Of a DNA stretch of 64,000 nt, positions 8,865 to 16,591 are shown piece by piece (position 1 is the stretch's first letter; each line of letters opens with the position of its first letter). A program made the position numbers and the translations under genes. The stretch is from Fastidiosipila sp963510375 (GTDB lineage Bacteria > Bacillota > Clostridia > Saccharofermentanales > Fastidiosipilaceae). The stretch is taken from contig CAUPES010000002.1 in the NCBI GenBank assembly GCA_963510375.1, positions 1 through 64,000 of the forward strand, in the 5' to 3' direction. The notes under the pieces are model-generated. The model was not told the origin of the DNA, did not search any database, and saw nothing but the letters and a program-made list of their open reading frames with translations.

Positions 8865-9572
8865 TTAATTCTGGCTGACCAAGTCCATGAATTTTTCCAT
8901 AATATCCTTATATCTGTATTTTGAAACAGGAATTTCTGTATTGTCTTCTAAAGTTAAGCTAGTAGCGTTTACTTGAGTAACATAACGCAAATTTACAATG
9001 AAACTCTTATGTACTCTTACAGAGAATTCATCCTGTAGATCAGATTCTATTTCTGAAATTTTTCCATAGAAATTAAAAGTTTCATTTTTGGTGACTAAGT
9101 TAATTTTTTTCAGACTAGATTCAAAATATAATATTTCGGATAGTTTAATTCTGTGTGCTCCGTCATTGTTACTAAATGTAAAGATTTTACTATTGAAATT
9201 TTTGCTACCAATAAGTATTGGTTTAACTGTTTTTAATAAATCTTTTTTATCAACTGGTTTTAACAGATAACGCAAAGCGTTAACCTTGTAACCATCAACG
9301 GCATATTCATCAGTAACTGTAACAAATATTATATTAACTAGGGGATCAATTTGCCTAATTAATTCAGCAGTTTTTAAACCTGATATTGGGTCCATAAGTA
9401 GATCTAAAAATATTAAATGAAAACTTTTAAATTTATGAGCATTAAGCAAATTGTAACCATTATCGAAAACTTTAACATCTACGGGCATATTTTCATTCTT
9501 TAATTCTAGTAGATAGCCCTTTAGACGAGAAAGTTCTAGCGGATCATCATCGCATATTCCTATATAGTACAT
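8865..9572 (-). CDS. AgrA-like LytTR response regulator
   Basis: A 235-residue response regulator. The receiver domain (1-125) has the acidic pocket CDDD (residues 7-10), phosphoacceptor Asp57 in FLD and the Lys of LLKPVDK; the C-terminal part (about 140-232) is a LytTR DNA-binding domain (SEILYFESSLKKINL ... VRVHKSFIVNLRYV ... IPVSKYRY). It is the first gene of the two-component operon, followed by the kinase gene. Its promoter region contains two direct repeats 21 bases apart that suit a LytTR dimer, so autoregulation is likely. Confidence 0.92.
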   Translation of the reverse strand: MYYIGICDDDPLELSRLKGYLLELKNENMPVDVKVFDNGYNLLNAHKFKSFHLIFLDLLMDPISGLKTAELIRQIDPLVNIIFVTVTDEYAVDGYKVNALRYLLKPVDKKDLLKTVKPILIGSKNFNSKIFTFSNNDGAHRIKLSEILYFESSLKKINLVTKNETFNFYGKISEIESDLQDEFSVRVHKSFIVNLRYVTQVNATSLTLEDNTEIPVSKYRYKDIMEKFMDLVSQN

Positions 9573-9621
9573 AAAATTTCACAAACCAGCTTTCTAAATA
9601 AATAATTTCACTAATCTCAAC

Positions 9622-9649
9622 GTGTCCGATTATAGCATAATAGTGTCCG
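9622..9649 (-). promoter_or_regulatory. Paired LytTR-type direct repeats over the regulator promoter
   Basis: The heptamer GTGTCCG occurs at 9622-9628 and 9643-9649, exactly 21 bases (two helical turns) apart. On the minus strand an extended -10 (TGC-TATAAT, complement of 9629-9637) sits between them, pointing at the response-regulator gene. LytTR proteins are known to bind direct repeats with this periodicity; that this regulator binds here is inferred. Confidence 0.6.
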
Positions 9650-9659
9650 TTTGTGCAAT

Positions 9660-9690
9660 TTGACTAGTAAAAGAAAATAAAAGATATATT
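9660..9690 (+). promoter_or_regulatory. Candidate promoter of the permease gene
   Basis: TTGACT at 9660-9665 is followed by GATATA/TATATT at 9683-9690 (17-19 base spacer). The site is divergent from, and 11 bases beyond, the LytTR-type repeats, so the regulator could also act here. Confidence 0.4.
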
Positions 9691-9754
9691 CTATGGTTAT
9701 AGAGTTTAAAAACTAATTTAAGGCTTCTGTAAAGAATAGATAGGAGGATTAGTT

Positions 9755-11191
9755 ATGGATAATAATAAACAGAATGGAGTTCCTGAAGCAGGTATGCAGA
9801 AGACCTTATCTTTGTGGAACTTCTTCACAATCGGCTTCGGTGCGATAATTGGTACAGGCTGGGTATTGCTAGTTGGTGATTGGATGATCTTAGGTGGTGG
9901 TCCAATTCAAGCTATGATAGCCTTTATGATAGGTGCAATATTCTTGCTACCAATTGGTGCAGTTTTCGGAGAGTTAACAGCAGCAATACCTGTATCAGGT
10001 GGTATTGTTGAATATGTAGACAGAACTTTCGGTCACAATATGTCATATGTAACTGGATGGTTCTTAGCTTTAGGTAATGGTATTCTTTGCCCTTGGGAAG
10101 CAATAGCTATCTCAACATTGATATCAGAATTGTTTGCTGAATTACCTGGATTAGGTTGGTTAAATTCAGTTAAGCTATATACAATTTTAGGCGCAGATGT
10201 ATACCTATTCCCAACATTAATTTCATTGGCAGTAGCTGTTTACGTTATTAGCTTAAACTTCCGTGGAGCATCATCAGCAGCTAAATTGCAATCGTTCTTA
10301 ACAAAAGCTTTATTAACAGGTATGTTAATAGCTATGGTCGTTTCCATCTTCAAAGGTAGTCCAAAAAATATTCTACCTTCATTTGATCAAGTACAAGGAC
10401 CAGTTACAAGTACAAGTGCAACTAGCATGTTCCAAGGTATTATTTCAGTTTTAGTTATGACTCCATTCTTCTATGCAGGTTTTGATACTATACCTCAACA
10501 AGCAGAAGAAGCTTCAGCTGATTTAAACTGGCAAAAATTCGGTAAAATTATTTCAGCAGCTTTATTAGCATCTGGTGTATTTTACATGATTTGTATTTAC
10601 TCATTCGGTACCATTATTCCATGGTCAGATTTCATTAAGAATTCAGTTCCAGCTTTAGCAGTATTGAAACAAATTAATATGATTCTTTACGTTGTAATGT
10701 TAGTAATTGGTACTTTAGGACCTATGGGACCTATGAACTCATTCTACGGAGCAACTTCTAGAATAATGTTAGCAATGGGAAGAAAAGGTCAATTACCTGA
10801 ATCATTTAGTGAATTGGATGCAAATGGTTCACCAAGAATGGCTAACTTAGTAATGGCAGTATTAACATTAGTAGGACCATTCTTAGGTAAGAAGATGTTA
10901 GTTCCATTGACAAACGTTTCAGCATTAGCATTTATTTTCTCATGTACTATGGTTTGCTTCGCATGTTTGAAGATGCGTAGAACTGAACCAGATTTGCCAA
11001 GACCATACAAAGTACCTGGTGGAAAATTTGGTATTTCCCTTGGTTGTATAGCAGGCCTAATAGTTGTCGGTTTACTAGTCGTTCCTGGAAGCCCAGCAGC
11101 TTTAAACCTAGTTGAATGGTCAATCGTAGGTGCATGGTTATTAGTAGGACTAATACTTATGTTTGTTAGCAAATCTAAGAAGAAAGCATAA
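9755..11191 (+). CDS. APC-family amino-acid permease
   Basis: A 478-residue secondary transporter with about twelve membrane helices. The first helix has the APC substrate-binding glycine motif (GFGAIIGTGW), followed by the conserved GELTAAIPVSGGIVEYVDRTFG stretch between helices 2 and 3, and the end of the protein has the RPYKVPGG loop typical of the family. It imports amino acids or related amines, or exchanges them, across the cytoplasmic membrane. Start supported by AGGAGG about nine bases upstream. The amidohydrolase gene follows 211 bases later in the same direction, suggesting a nutrient uptake and breakdown pair. Exact substrate unknown. Confidence 0.9.
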   Translation: MDNNKQNGVPEAGMQKTLSLWNFFTIGFGAIIGTGWVLLVGDWMILGGGPIQAMIAFMIGAIFLLPIGAVFGELTAAIPVSGGIVEYVDRTFGHNMSYVTGWFLALGNGILCPWEAIAISTLISELFAELPGLGWLNSVKLYTILGADVYLFPTLISLAVAVYVISLNFRGASSAAKLQSFLTKALLTGMLIAMVVSIFKGSPKNILPSFDQVQGPVTSTSATSMFQGIISVLVMTPFFYAGFDTIPQQAEEASADLNWQKFGKIISAALLASGVFYMICIYSFGTIIPWSDFIKNSVPALAVLKQINMILYVVMLVIGTLGPMGPMNSFYGATSRIMLAMGRKGQLPESFSELDANGSPRMANLVMAVLTLVGPFLGKKMLVPLTNVSALAFIFSCTMVCFACLKMRRTEPDLPRPYKVPGGKFGISLGCIAGLIVVGLLVVPGSPAALNLVEWSIVGAWLLVGLILMFVSKSKKKA

Positions 11192-11313
11192 GAAATAACA
11201 AAAAAGAGAGTGATTACTGTCAATTCTAATTACAAGAAGCCACTCATAGATTAATGAAAATTAGTTTATAGATTAAGTAATAGAAGTTAAACGGTAATAA
11301 AAAGTTTAACCAA

Positions 11314-11335
11314 GTTGTAAGGCAAGCCTTATAAC
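11314..11335 (+). other. Hairpin between permease and amidohydrolase genes
   Basis: GTTGTAAGGC pairs with GCCTTATAAC over ten positions (one G-U) with a very tight loop. No T run follows, so it is more likely an mRNA processing or stability element than a terminator. No known riboswitch was recognised in this 211-base gap. Confidence 0.45.
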
Positions 11336-11402
11336 GAAGAAAAAATAACAAAAGTTATTAACAAAAATGCAAAAAGTTAAAAGATAATAGGAGGAAATTA
11401 TT

Positions 11403-12647
11403 ATGAAAAAACTTGCATTAGTAAACGCTACATTGATAGATGGTCATAGCGACGACGCTATTGAAAATTCATTGATTTTAATCGGTGAAGACGGAAAAAT
11501 TGAATACGCAGGTCCTAAAAAGGATTTTGACGGTTCATATGAGACCAAAGATTTAACCGGCAAAACAATTATGCCAGGTTTGATCGACTCTCACTTGCAC
11601 TTCTCAGGAAACCAAACTGATGATGATACAGATTGGGTACTAGAACATCCAGTTCAAAAGACAGTTGTTGCAGTACAACAAGCTCATGACTGTTTGGAAA
11701 GAGGTATCACAGCTTGTGGTGAAATCAGCCGTTCAGGTATCTACATTAGAGATATGATCGAACAAGGCGTTATGGAAGGACCTCGTGTTGTTGCTACAGG
11801 TTTAGGTCTATGTCGTACAGGTGGTCACGGTGACTCACACAAATTACCATCCGAATACAATAACTGGTCACACCCATGGGCTGAAAGAGTTGATGGACCT
11901 TGGGAAATTAGAAAAGCTATCAGAAGAAGATGCCGCGAAAACGCTGACGCTATTAAGATCTGGTCTACAGGTGGTGGTATCTGGAGATATGACCAAAAAT
12001 TAACACAACACTATTCATACGAAGAAATTAAAGCAGCAGTTGATGAAGGTAAACTATCAGGAATTCCAGTATGGAGTCACGCAGAGGGTTACGGCGGAGC
12101 TCTAGATTCAGCTAAAGCTGGTGTTCACCTAATTATTCACGGACAAACATTGAATGATGAATGTCTAGAATACATGAAGAAGAATGGTACATACTTCTGT
12201 CCAACAGCTCAATTCTTGAGCGAATGGTTCAAGACATATGAACCTCCTTACATTCCAGAAGTTCACGATAAATATGAAGGTGATACAGTAGCAGAGAAAG
12301 AATTACAACGTTGCTACGAAAACCTACGTAAAGCTGTTGATAAAGGTATTCAATTGGTTACAGGTTCAGACTCATTCTGTTCAAGTCTAACTCCTTATGG
12401 ATCAACATTGATCGGTGAGCTATATACTTGGGTAGAAAAAGTTAAATTGCCTATAATGTACACAATCCAAGGTGCTACAAAACGTGGTGCAGAAATGCTA
12501 CAAATTGATGATATTACAGGTACATTGGAACCAGGTAAATTTGCTGACTTGCTAGTATTATCTGCAAACCCAATGGAAAATATCCGTAACTTAACAGTAG
12601 AAAATATGGAAATTATCATGAAGGGCGGAAAAGAAATAGCTCATTAA
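11403..12647 (+). CDS. Metal-dependent amidohydrolase (imidazolonepropionase/Xaa-Pro dipeptidase-like)
   Basis: A 414-residue TIM-barrel hydrolase of the amidohydrolase superfamily. Visible metal-site features are HLH (His64, His66) in MPGLIDSHLHFSG, a probable bridging Lys in DAIKIWSTGG, His in WSHAEG, His in LIIHGQ, and Asp in TGSDSF; the C terminus has the usual LEPGKFADLLVL beta-sandwich closing motif. Members near imidazolonepropionase and the CC2672-type dipeptidases cleave N-acyl or Xaa-Pro-like bonds; the substrate here is unknown. AGGAGG lies nine bases before the ATG. Codon choice (many C-ending AAC, TAC, TTC) resembles that of highly expressed genes such as pyk and dnaK. The permease upstream probably delivers the substrate. 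Confidence 0.85.
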   Translation: MKKLALVNATLIDGHSDDAIENSLILIGEDGKIEYAGPKKDFDGSYETKDLTGKTIMPGLIDSHLHFSGNQTDDDTDWVLEHPVQKTVVAVQQAHDCLERGITACGEISRSGIYIRDMIEQGVMEGPRVVATGLGLCRTGGHGDSHKLPSEYNNWSHPWAERVDGPWEIRKAIRRRCRENADAIKIWSTGGGIWRYDQKLTQHYSYEEIKAAVDEGKLSGIPVWSHAEGYGGALDSAKAGVHLIIHGQTLNDECLEYMKKNGTYFCPTAQFLSEWFKTYEPPYIPEVHDKYEGDTVAEKELQRCYENLRKAVDKGIQLVTGSDSFCSSLTPYGSTLIGELYTWVEKVKLPIMYTIQGATKRGAEMLQIDDITGTLEPGKFADLLVLSANPMENIRNLTVENMEIIMKGGKEIAH

Positions 12648-12687
12648 TGAATAGAAGTATTTCATACTAATAATCAAAACTCTTTTA

Positions 12688-12719
12688 CCACATTGTAGAT
12701 ATTTATATCTACAATGTGG
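12688..12719. promoter_or_regulatory. Perfect 14-bp palindrome upstream of the ATPase operon
   Basis: CCACATTGTAGATA (12688-12701) and its exact complement (12706-12719) flank a four-base loop, 21 bases before atpI. A T tract is missing on both strands, so it is either a Rho-type or unusual terminator of the amidohydrolase gene or an operator overlapping the operon promoter (weak TTTATA-N17-TATAAG at 12702-12730). Confidence 0.55.
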
Positions 12720-12740
12720 ATATATATAAGGTAGGACACT

Positions 12741-13109
12741 ATGCATCCACTAGCCAAATTTTTCTTATTCTTTTTAGGTTCTTTTGCATCAATGTCTGTT
12801 TTAAGTTTCATAATTAAATTTCTTTTTTTAAGTTTTTATAAATCCAAAAATAGAACTACCTATGATAGAAAAAAATATACATTGATTTTAGAGAAAAACT
12901 TAGTCTACAGAATCACACAAACTTTCATTAGATTGTTGATATTAATTATAGTTTTCTTTTTATTACGAGAGGATAAACTAGCTATTTTGGGAGTTGGTGC
13001 AGGTGTTATTTTAAGTAGCAAACTGCAAATGATTTATTATTTGCGTTTGATCAAAACAGATTTATCGAATTCAAGCACAGAGCAAGTTAGTGTGGAGGTG
13101 GAAGATTAA
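12741..13109 (+). CDS. atpI: AtpI-like F-ATPase assembly protein
   Basis: A 122-residue protein with four hydrophobic segments (about residues 5-22, 60-74, 78-94 and a short one near 85-100), preceding the a-subunit gene, as expected for AtpI (helper of c-ring assembly). Similarity of AtpI proteins is low, so the name rests mostly on position and membrane layout. The stop overlaps the next start (TAATG at 13107-13111), which couples translation to atpB. Ribosome site GGTAGG about eight bases upstream. Confidence 0.7.
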   Translation: MHPLAKFFLFFLGSFASMSVLSFIIKFLFLSFYKSKNRTTYDRKKYTLILEKNLVYRITQTFIRLLILIIVFFLLREDKLAILGVGAGVILSSKLQMIYYLRLIKTDLSNSSTEQVSVEVED

Positions 13110-13777
13110 TGGGTTTAAACAAACTATTTCTCACAATTAATATTCCGGGCTACATAACAACAATGGTAGTACTTTCTATTATTTTAATTATAGTTGCGTG
13201 GTTAATTGGTCGAAAAATTAAAGTGCATGGCATTGGCAAAGCTCAAGCCTTTGCTGAATTAGGTACCGAAATGTTGATGAATCTTGTAGAAGATATTATG
13301 GGTAGTCGCAAAAAAATGTTGAAATATACACCTTTCTTAGCTTCAATGTTTTTATTTATAATAATAGCTAATTATTCTGGAATGGTTCCAGGAGCAGGTA
13401 TGATTTCTCAGTTTGTCGCTCCAACATCGACACTTACAGTTACGTTAGGTCTAGGAATATCAGCTTTGATTTTAACTATTACATTTGCTATCAAGGCTAG
13501 AGGCACAAAAGCTTTTCTAAAAAGTTTTATTCAACCATATGCAATAGTTTTGCCACTTAATATTATTGATGAAGCTACAAAACCAGTTTCATTAGGATTG
13601 AGGTTATTCGGTAGTATTATTGCAGAAGAAATTTTAATAGCAGCAGTTTATAATATTATGCCTTGGGTTGCACCAATACCATTTTATTTTATAAGTGTAT
13701 TCTTTGGAGCACTACAAGCATTTATTTTTACAGTCTTGACCTCAATTTATATAAGTGGGGCCACATCAGAAGAATAA
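13109..13777 (+). CDS. atpB: F-ATPase subunit a
   Basis: Membrane stator subunit that forms the ion half-channels against the c-ring; 222 residues with five or six helices. The essential Arg is in LGLRLFGS (about residues 165-172), replacing the usual RLFGN by RLFGS, and is followed by IIAEE where many enzymes have MYAGE. The PLNIIDEATKPVSL segment before it and the LQAFIFTVLTSIYI helix at the end are typical. Its start overlaps the atpI stop. Second gene of the nine-gene operon. Confidence 0.95.
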   Translation: MGLNKLFLTINIPGYITTMVVLSIILIIVAWLIGRKIKVHGIGKAQAFAELGTEMLMNLVEDIMGSRKKMLKYTPFLASMFLFIIIANYSGMVPGAGMISQFVAPTSTLTVTLGLGISALILTITFAIKARGTKAFLKSFIQPYAIVLPLNIIDEATKPVSLGLRLFGSIIAEEILIAAVYNIMPWVAPIPFYFISVFFGALQAFIFTVLTSIYISGATSEE

Positions 13778-13829
13778 TATATTTGAAACTTATGTTGAAA
13801 AAATGATTACATAAGTGAAAGGACGAATT

Positions 13830-14063
13830 ATGAGTGATAATGCAATTTTTGCAATAAGTACAGCTATAACAATGGCATTTTCTATATTAACACCAGCAAT
13901 AGCTCAAGCGATTGCCGCAAAACAAGCTTTTGACACTATTGCAAGACAACCAGAAAAATCAAGTGACGTTAGAACTATGCTAATCTTAGCTTTAGCATTT
14001 ATGGAAGCTTTGACAATCTATGGTTTGTTGATTAGTTTCATGTTAATTGGAAATATTTCATAG
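13830..14063 (+). CDS. atpE: F-ATPase subunit c
   Basis: Proteolipid of the rotor ring, 77 residues, two helices joined by the ARQPE loop (residues 38-42). The ion-binding Glu is in FMEALTIY, with Gln in PAIAQ and Tyr in TIY also present as in Na+ enzymes, but the Ser-Thr pair after Glu is Ala-Leu, as in H+ enzymes; proton use is more likely. The glycines normally packed along helix 1 (GxGxGxGxG) are all replaced (T, A, A, A and an Ile), so helix 1 has no glycine. The ATG at 13830 follows GAAAGGA; a GTG at 13815 would add an unlikely MKGRI. Confidence 0.93.
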   Translation: MSDNAIFAISTAITMAFSILTPAIAQAIAAKQAFDTIARQPEKSSDVRTMLILALAFMEALTIYGLLISFMLIGNIS

Positions 14064-14102
14064 ATTTTGCTGACAATTAGTGAAGTCTGAAAGGAGTTTC
14101 AT

Positions 14103-14618
14103 ATGTTACATATAGAACCACAATATATACCAATAGTAGTAATCAACTTTCTAATTGTTGTTTTTATATTAGCCAAGTTCTTATTTAAACCATTGGTTAA
14201 AGCTATTCAAGATAGACAAGATTCTGTTGAAGATATAACAAAGAAAATTAATGAAGAAAAGAAAAAATTAACAGAGTTACAAAGTGAATACAATGATTTT
14301 GAAGAGTGCTTTAATCTAAGAAAAAAAGATAATGAAGCTGAAATAAATAAATCAGCTGAAAAATATCGCCAAGAGAAGTTAGACGAAATAAATGCAGACT
14401 TGAAGAGAAGGGAAGCTGAAGTTTTGGAGGAATTGAGAAAAGAGCGTATTTATACAGCTAAACAATTTCAAGATGATTTCGTTGAATTATCTACTAGTCT
14501 TGCAGAGAAAGTAATCAATAGAGCACTGTCAGAAGAAGAAAAAAGTAATTCTATAGATCTTTTCCTGGAGTCTTTGGAAGAAAGTAGTATTTCAAAGATA
14601 AATAATAATAAGGACTAG
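14103..14618 (+). CDS. atpF: F-ATPase subunit b
   Basis: Peripheral stalk subunit, 171 residues, of normal length. One N-terminal membrane helix (IPIVVINFLIVVFILAKFLF, residues 9-28) leads into a long charged helix through KPLVKAIQDRQ to about residue 155, which forms the dimeric coiled coil. It is not fused to delta, although the delta gene that follows is short. AAAGGAG lies six bases before the ATG. Confidence 0.93.
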   Translation: MLHIEPQYIPIVVINFLIVVFILAKFLFKPLVKAIQDRQDSVEDITKKINEEKKKLTELQSEYNDFEECFNLRKKDNEAEINKSAEKYRQEKLDEINADLKRREAEVLEELRKERIYTAKQFQDDFVELSTSLAEKVINRALSEEEKSNSIDLFLESLEESSISKINNNKD

Positions 14619-14635
14619 GGTATGGGGGAATGACA

Positions 14636-14899
14636 ATGATAGAAGAGAATAAAGATATTTTTATTGATCAAGTTGAAATTGTCTCTGCAGTTGCTTTTAC
14701 CCAAGACCAGAAGAATAGATTGGAAAAAATTATGATAGCAAAGTTTCCTTACAAGGAGTTAGAGTTTTCCTATAAAGTTGATCCAAACATAATAAGTGGA
14801 GTAATTATAAATAGTGCAGACTTTATCTTAGATTCTAGTTATCGTAAATATATGCAAGATTTATTTAAAGAAGCTTTTGCAGACTCTCAGTACAAATAG
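14636..14899 (+). CDS. atpH: F-ATPase subunit delta, N-terminal domain missing
   Basis: Links the b stalk to the F1 head. Only about 87 residues are encoded against roughly 180 in the usual delta/OSCP. What remains matches the C-terminal half: AFTQDQKNRLEKIM, then VDPNIISGVIINSADFILDSSYRKYMQDL, the delta signature. The six-helix N-terminal domain that grips the alpha-subunit tips is absent, and the 17 bases between atpF and this gene leave no room for it, so a simple frameshift is ruled out. ATG 14636 has GGGGGAA seven bases upstream; ATG 14630 (two residues longer) is too close to it. Confidence 0.85.
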   Translation: MIEENKDIFIDQVEIVSAVAFTQDQKNRLEKIMIAKFPYKELEFSYKVDPNIISGVIINSADFILDSSYRKYMQDLFKEAFADSQYK

Positions 14900-14913
14900 G
14901 TGCGAGGTGAATT

Positions 14914-16560
14914 ATGCGTGAAAATGCAAATAAAACAGGTTCAGAATTTGAAAATATAATTGAAGATAGCAAGAATAAATCTCAAGACCTGTCAGAGTTT
15001 TCTTATATGAATAAAGATGAAGAAACCCTCTCACGTGAAAGTAAGTTTACAGACGTATTAGGGAAAGTAAAATCCTACCAAAAAAATACTGATATAATGC
15101 AAAATTTTGAAGAAACGGGTACAGTACTTAGTCTGGGAGATGGGATTGTTATAGTATCTGGTCTACAAGATTGCATGCTAAATGAAATTTTGAAATTCTC
15201 AGACGGTACATTAGGAATAGCGCTAAACTTAAACAAAGATACTGTTGGTGTTGTTATTCCAGGAGATTATTTGCAAATTACAGCTGGAAGCAAGGTTAAG
15301 AGAACCGGTCGTTTGCTCGAAGTACCTGTTGGAGAAGAACTATTAGGTAGGGTCTTGAATCCTCTAGGAAGAAGCTTAGACGGTAAAGCAGAGTTAGAAT
15401 TAAAAGAATTTAGGAACGTCGAGTCTCCTGCTCCAGGTGTTATGGCTAGAAAAGAGGTCAAGCGTCCTATGCAAACAGGAATTATTGCTATTGATGCATT
15501 AGTTCCAATTGGTAGAGGGCAAAGAGAATTAATCATTGGTGACCGAAAGACAGGTAAGACAACTATAGCAATTGATACAATTATCAATCAAAAAGATAAA
15601 AATGTTATTTGTATATATGTAGCTATAGGACAAAAGGAATCATCAGTTAAAGCAGTTTATGAAACCTTAGAAGAACATGGAGCAATGGACTATACATTCA
15701 TTGTTATGGCTGCAGCTGGAGATCCAACAGCTCTGCAATATATTGCTCCATATGCAGCTTGTGCAATGGGAGAGTACTTCATGTACTCAGGCAGAGATGT
15801 CTTAATTGTTTATGATGATTTGAGTAAGCACGCCGTTGCCTATAGGGAATTATCATTGTTACTGAGGAGACCACCAGGACGAGAAGCTTATCCAGGAGAT
15901 GTATTCTATCTCCATTCGAGATTATTAGAGAGAGCAGCCTGCTTGAATGAAAATGTTGGTGGAGGTTCAATGACTGCACTTCCAATAATAGAAACACAAT
16001 ATGGAGACGTATCTGCATATATTCCAACTAACGTAATTTCTATTACAGATGGACAGATTTTCTTAGATGGAGATATGTTTAAAGATGGTCAAAGACCTGC
16101 AGTTAACGCGGGAACATCAGTTTCTAGGGTTGGTGGTTCAGCACAATTGAAGCCAATGAAGCAAGTAGCAGGTCAACTAAGAATGAAATTAGCTCAGTAT
16201 AGAGAGTTGAAAGAATTTGCCAATTTCGGGTCTGATCTTGATGCAGACACAACAAGAAATCTGAAAATGGGCGATATACTGATGCAAGTTCTAGTTCAAA
16301 AACCACATCAAGTTTTCTCTGTTGCAGAACAAGTTGTTATGATTTACTCAGCACAGAATAAGTATCTTGATGACTTTGAACCAACAGAACTTCCTGAAGT
16401 TTTGGGAATGCTGAGAAGTATTTTTAATCAAGAGTTTAAATATCTATGCCAGAAAATTAATTCAGGTGAAAAGATAGACCAAGATTTGCAAATTGATTTG
16501 CTAGCAGCACTTGATCAAATTTTTGATAGGATAAAGTACCAATTGTCCAATAATAACTGA
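14914..16560 (+). CDS. atpA: F-ATPase subunit alpha, N-terminally extended
   Basis: Non-catalytic nucleotide-binding subunit of the F1 head, 548 residues. The P-loop is GDRKTGKT (Lys in place of the usual Gln), and FLDGDMF, the SVSRVGGSAQ segment and the GREAYPGDVFYLHSRLLERA stretch are typical. The first beta-barrel motif GTVLSLGDGI begins at residue 69, where it usually begins near 28, so about 40 extra, charged residues (many E, D, K, S) precede it. This extension sits in the operon beside a delta lacking its alpha-binding domain. Ribosome site GAGGTGA before ATG 14914. Confidence 0.95.
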   Translation: MRENANKTGSEFENIIEDSKNKSQDLSEFSYMNKDEETLSRESKFTDVLGKVKSYQKNTDIMQNFEETGTVLSLGDGIVIVSGLQDCMLNEILKFSDGTLGIALNLNKDTVGVVIPGDYLQITAGSKVKRTGRLLEVPVGEELLGRVLNPLGRSLDGKAELELKEFRNVESPAPGVMARKEVKRPMQTGIIAIDALVPIGRGQRELIIGDRKTGKTTIAIDTIINQKDKNVICIYVAIGQKESSVKAVYETLEEHGAMDYTFIVMAAAGDPTALQYIAPYAACAMGEYFMYSGRDVLIVYDDLSKHAVAYRELSLLLRRPPGREAYPGDVFYLHSRLLERAACLNENVGGGSMTALPIIETQYGDVSAYIPTNVISITDGQIFLDGDMFKDGQRPAVNAGTSVSRVGGSAQLKPMKQVAGQLRMKLAQYRELKEFANFGSDLDADTTRNLKMGDILMQVLVQKPHQVFSVAEQVVMIYSAQNKYLDDFEPTELPEVLGMLRSIFNQEFKYLCQKINSGEKIDQDLQIDLLAALDQIFDRIKYQLSNNN

Positions 16561-16591
16561 GCTAAGCAGTAGAGACTAAATGAGGTAATTT

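Noticed and set aside
10789..11223. A 144-codon minus-strand frame within the permease gene
   Set aside because: Antisense shadow; composition and lack of any motif do not support a gene.
14619..14635. Frameshift hiding the missing half of delta
   Set aside because: Only 17 bases lie between atpF and atpH, and subunit b has normal length with no delta-like tail.
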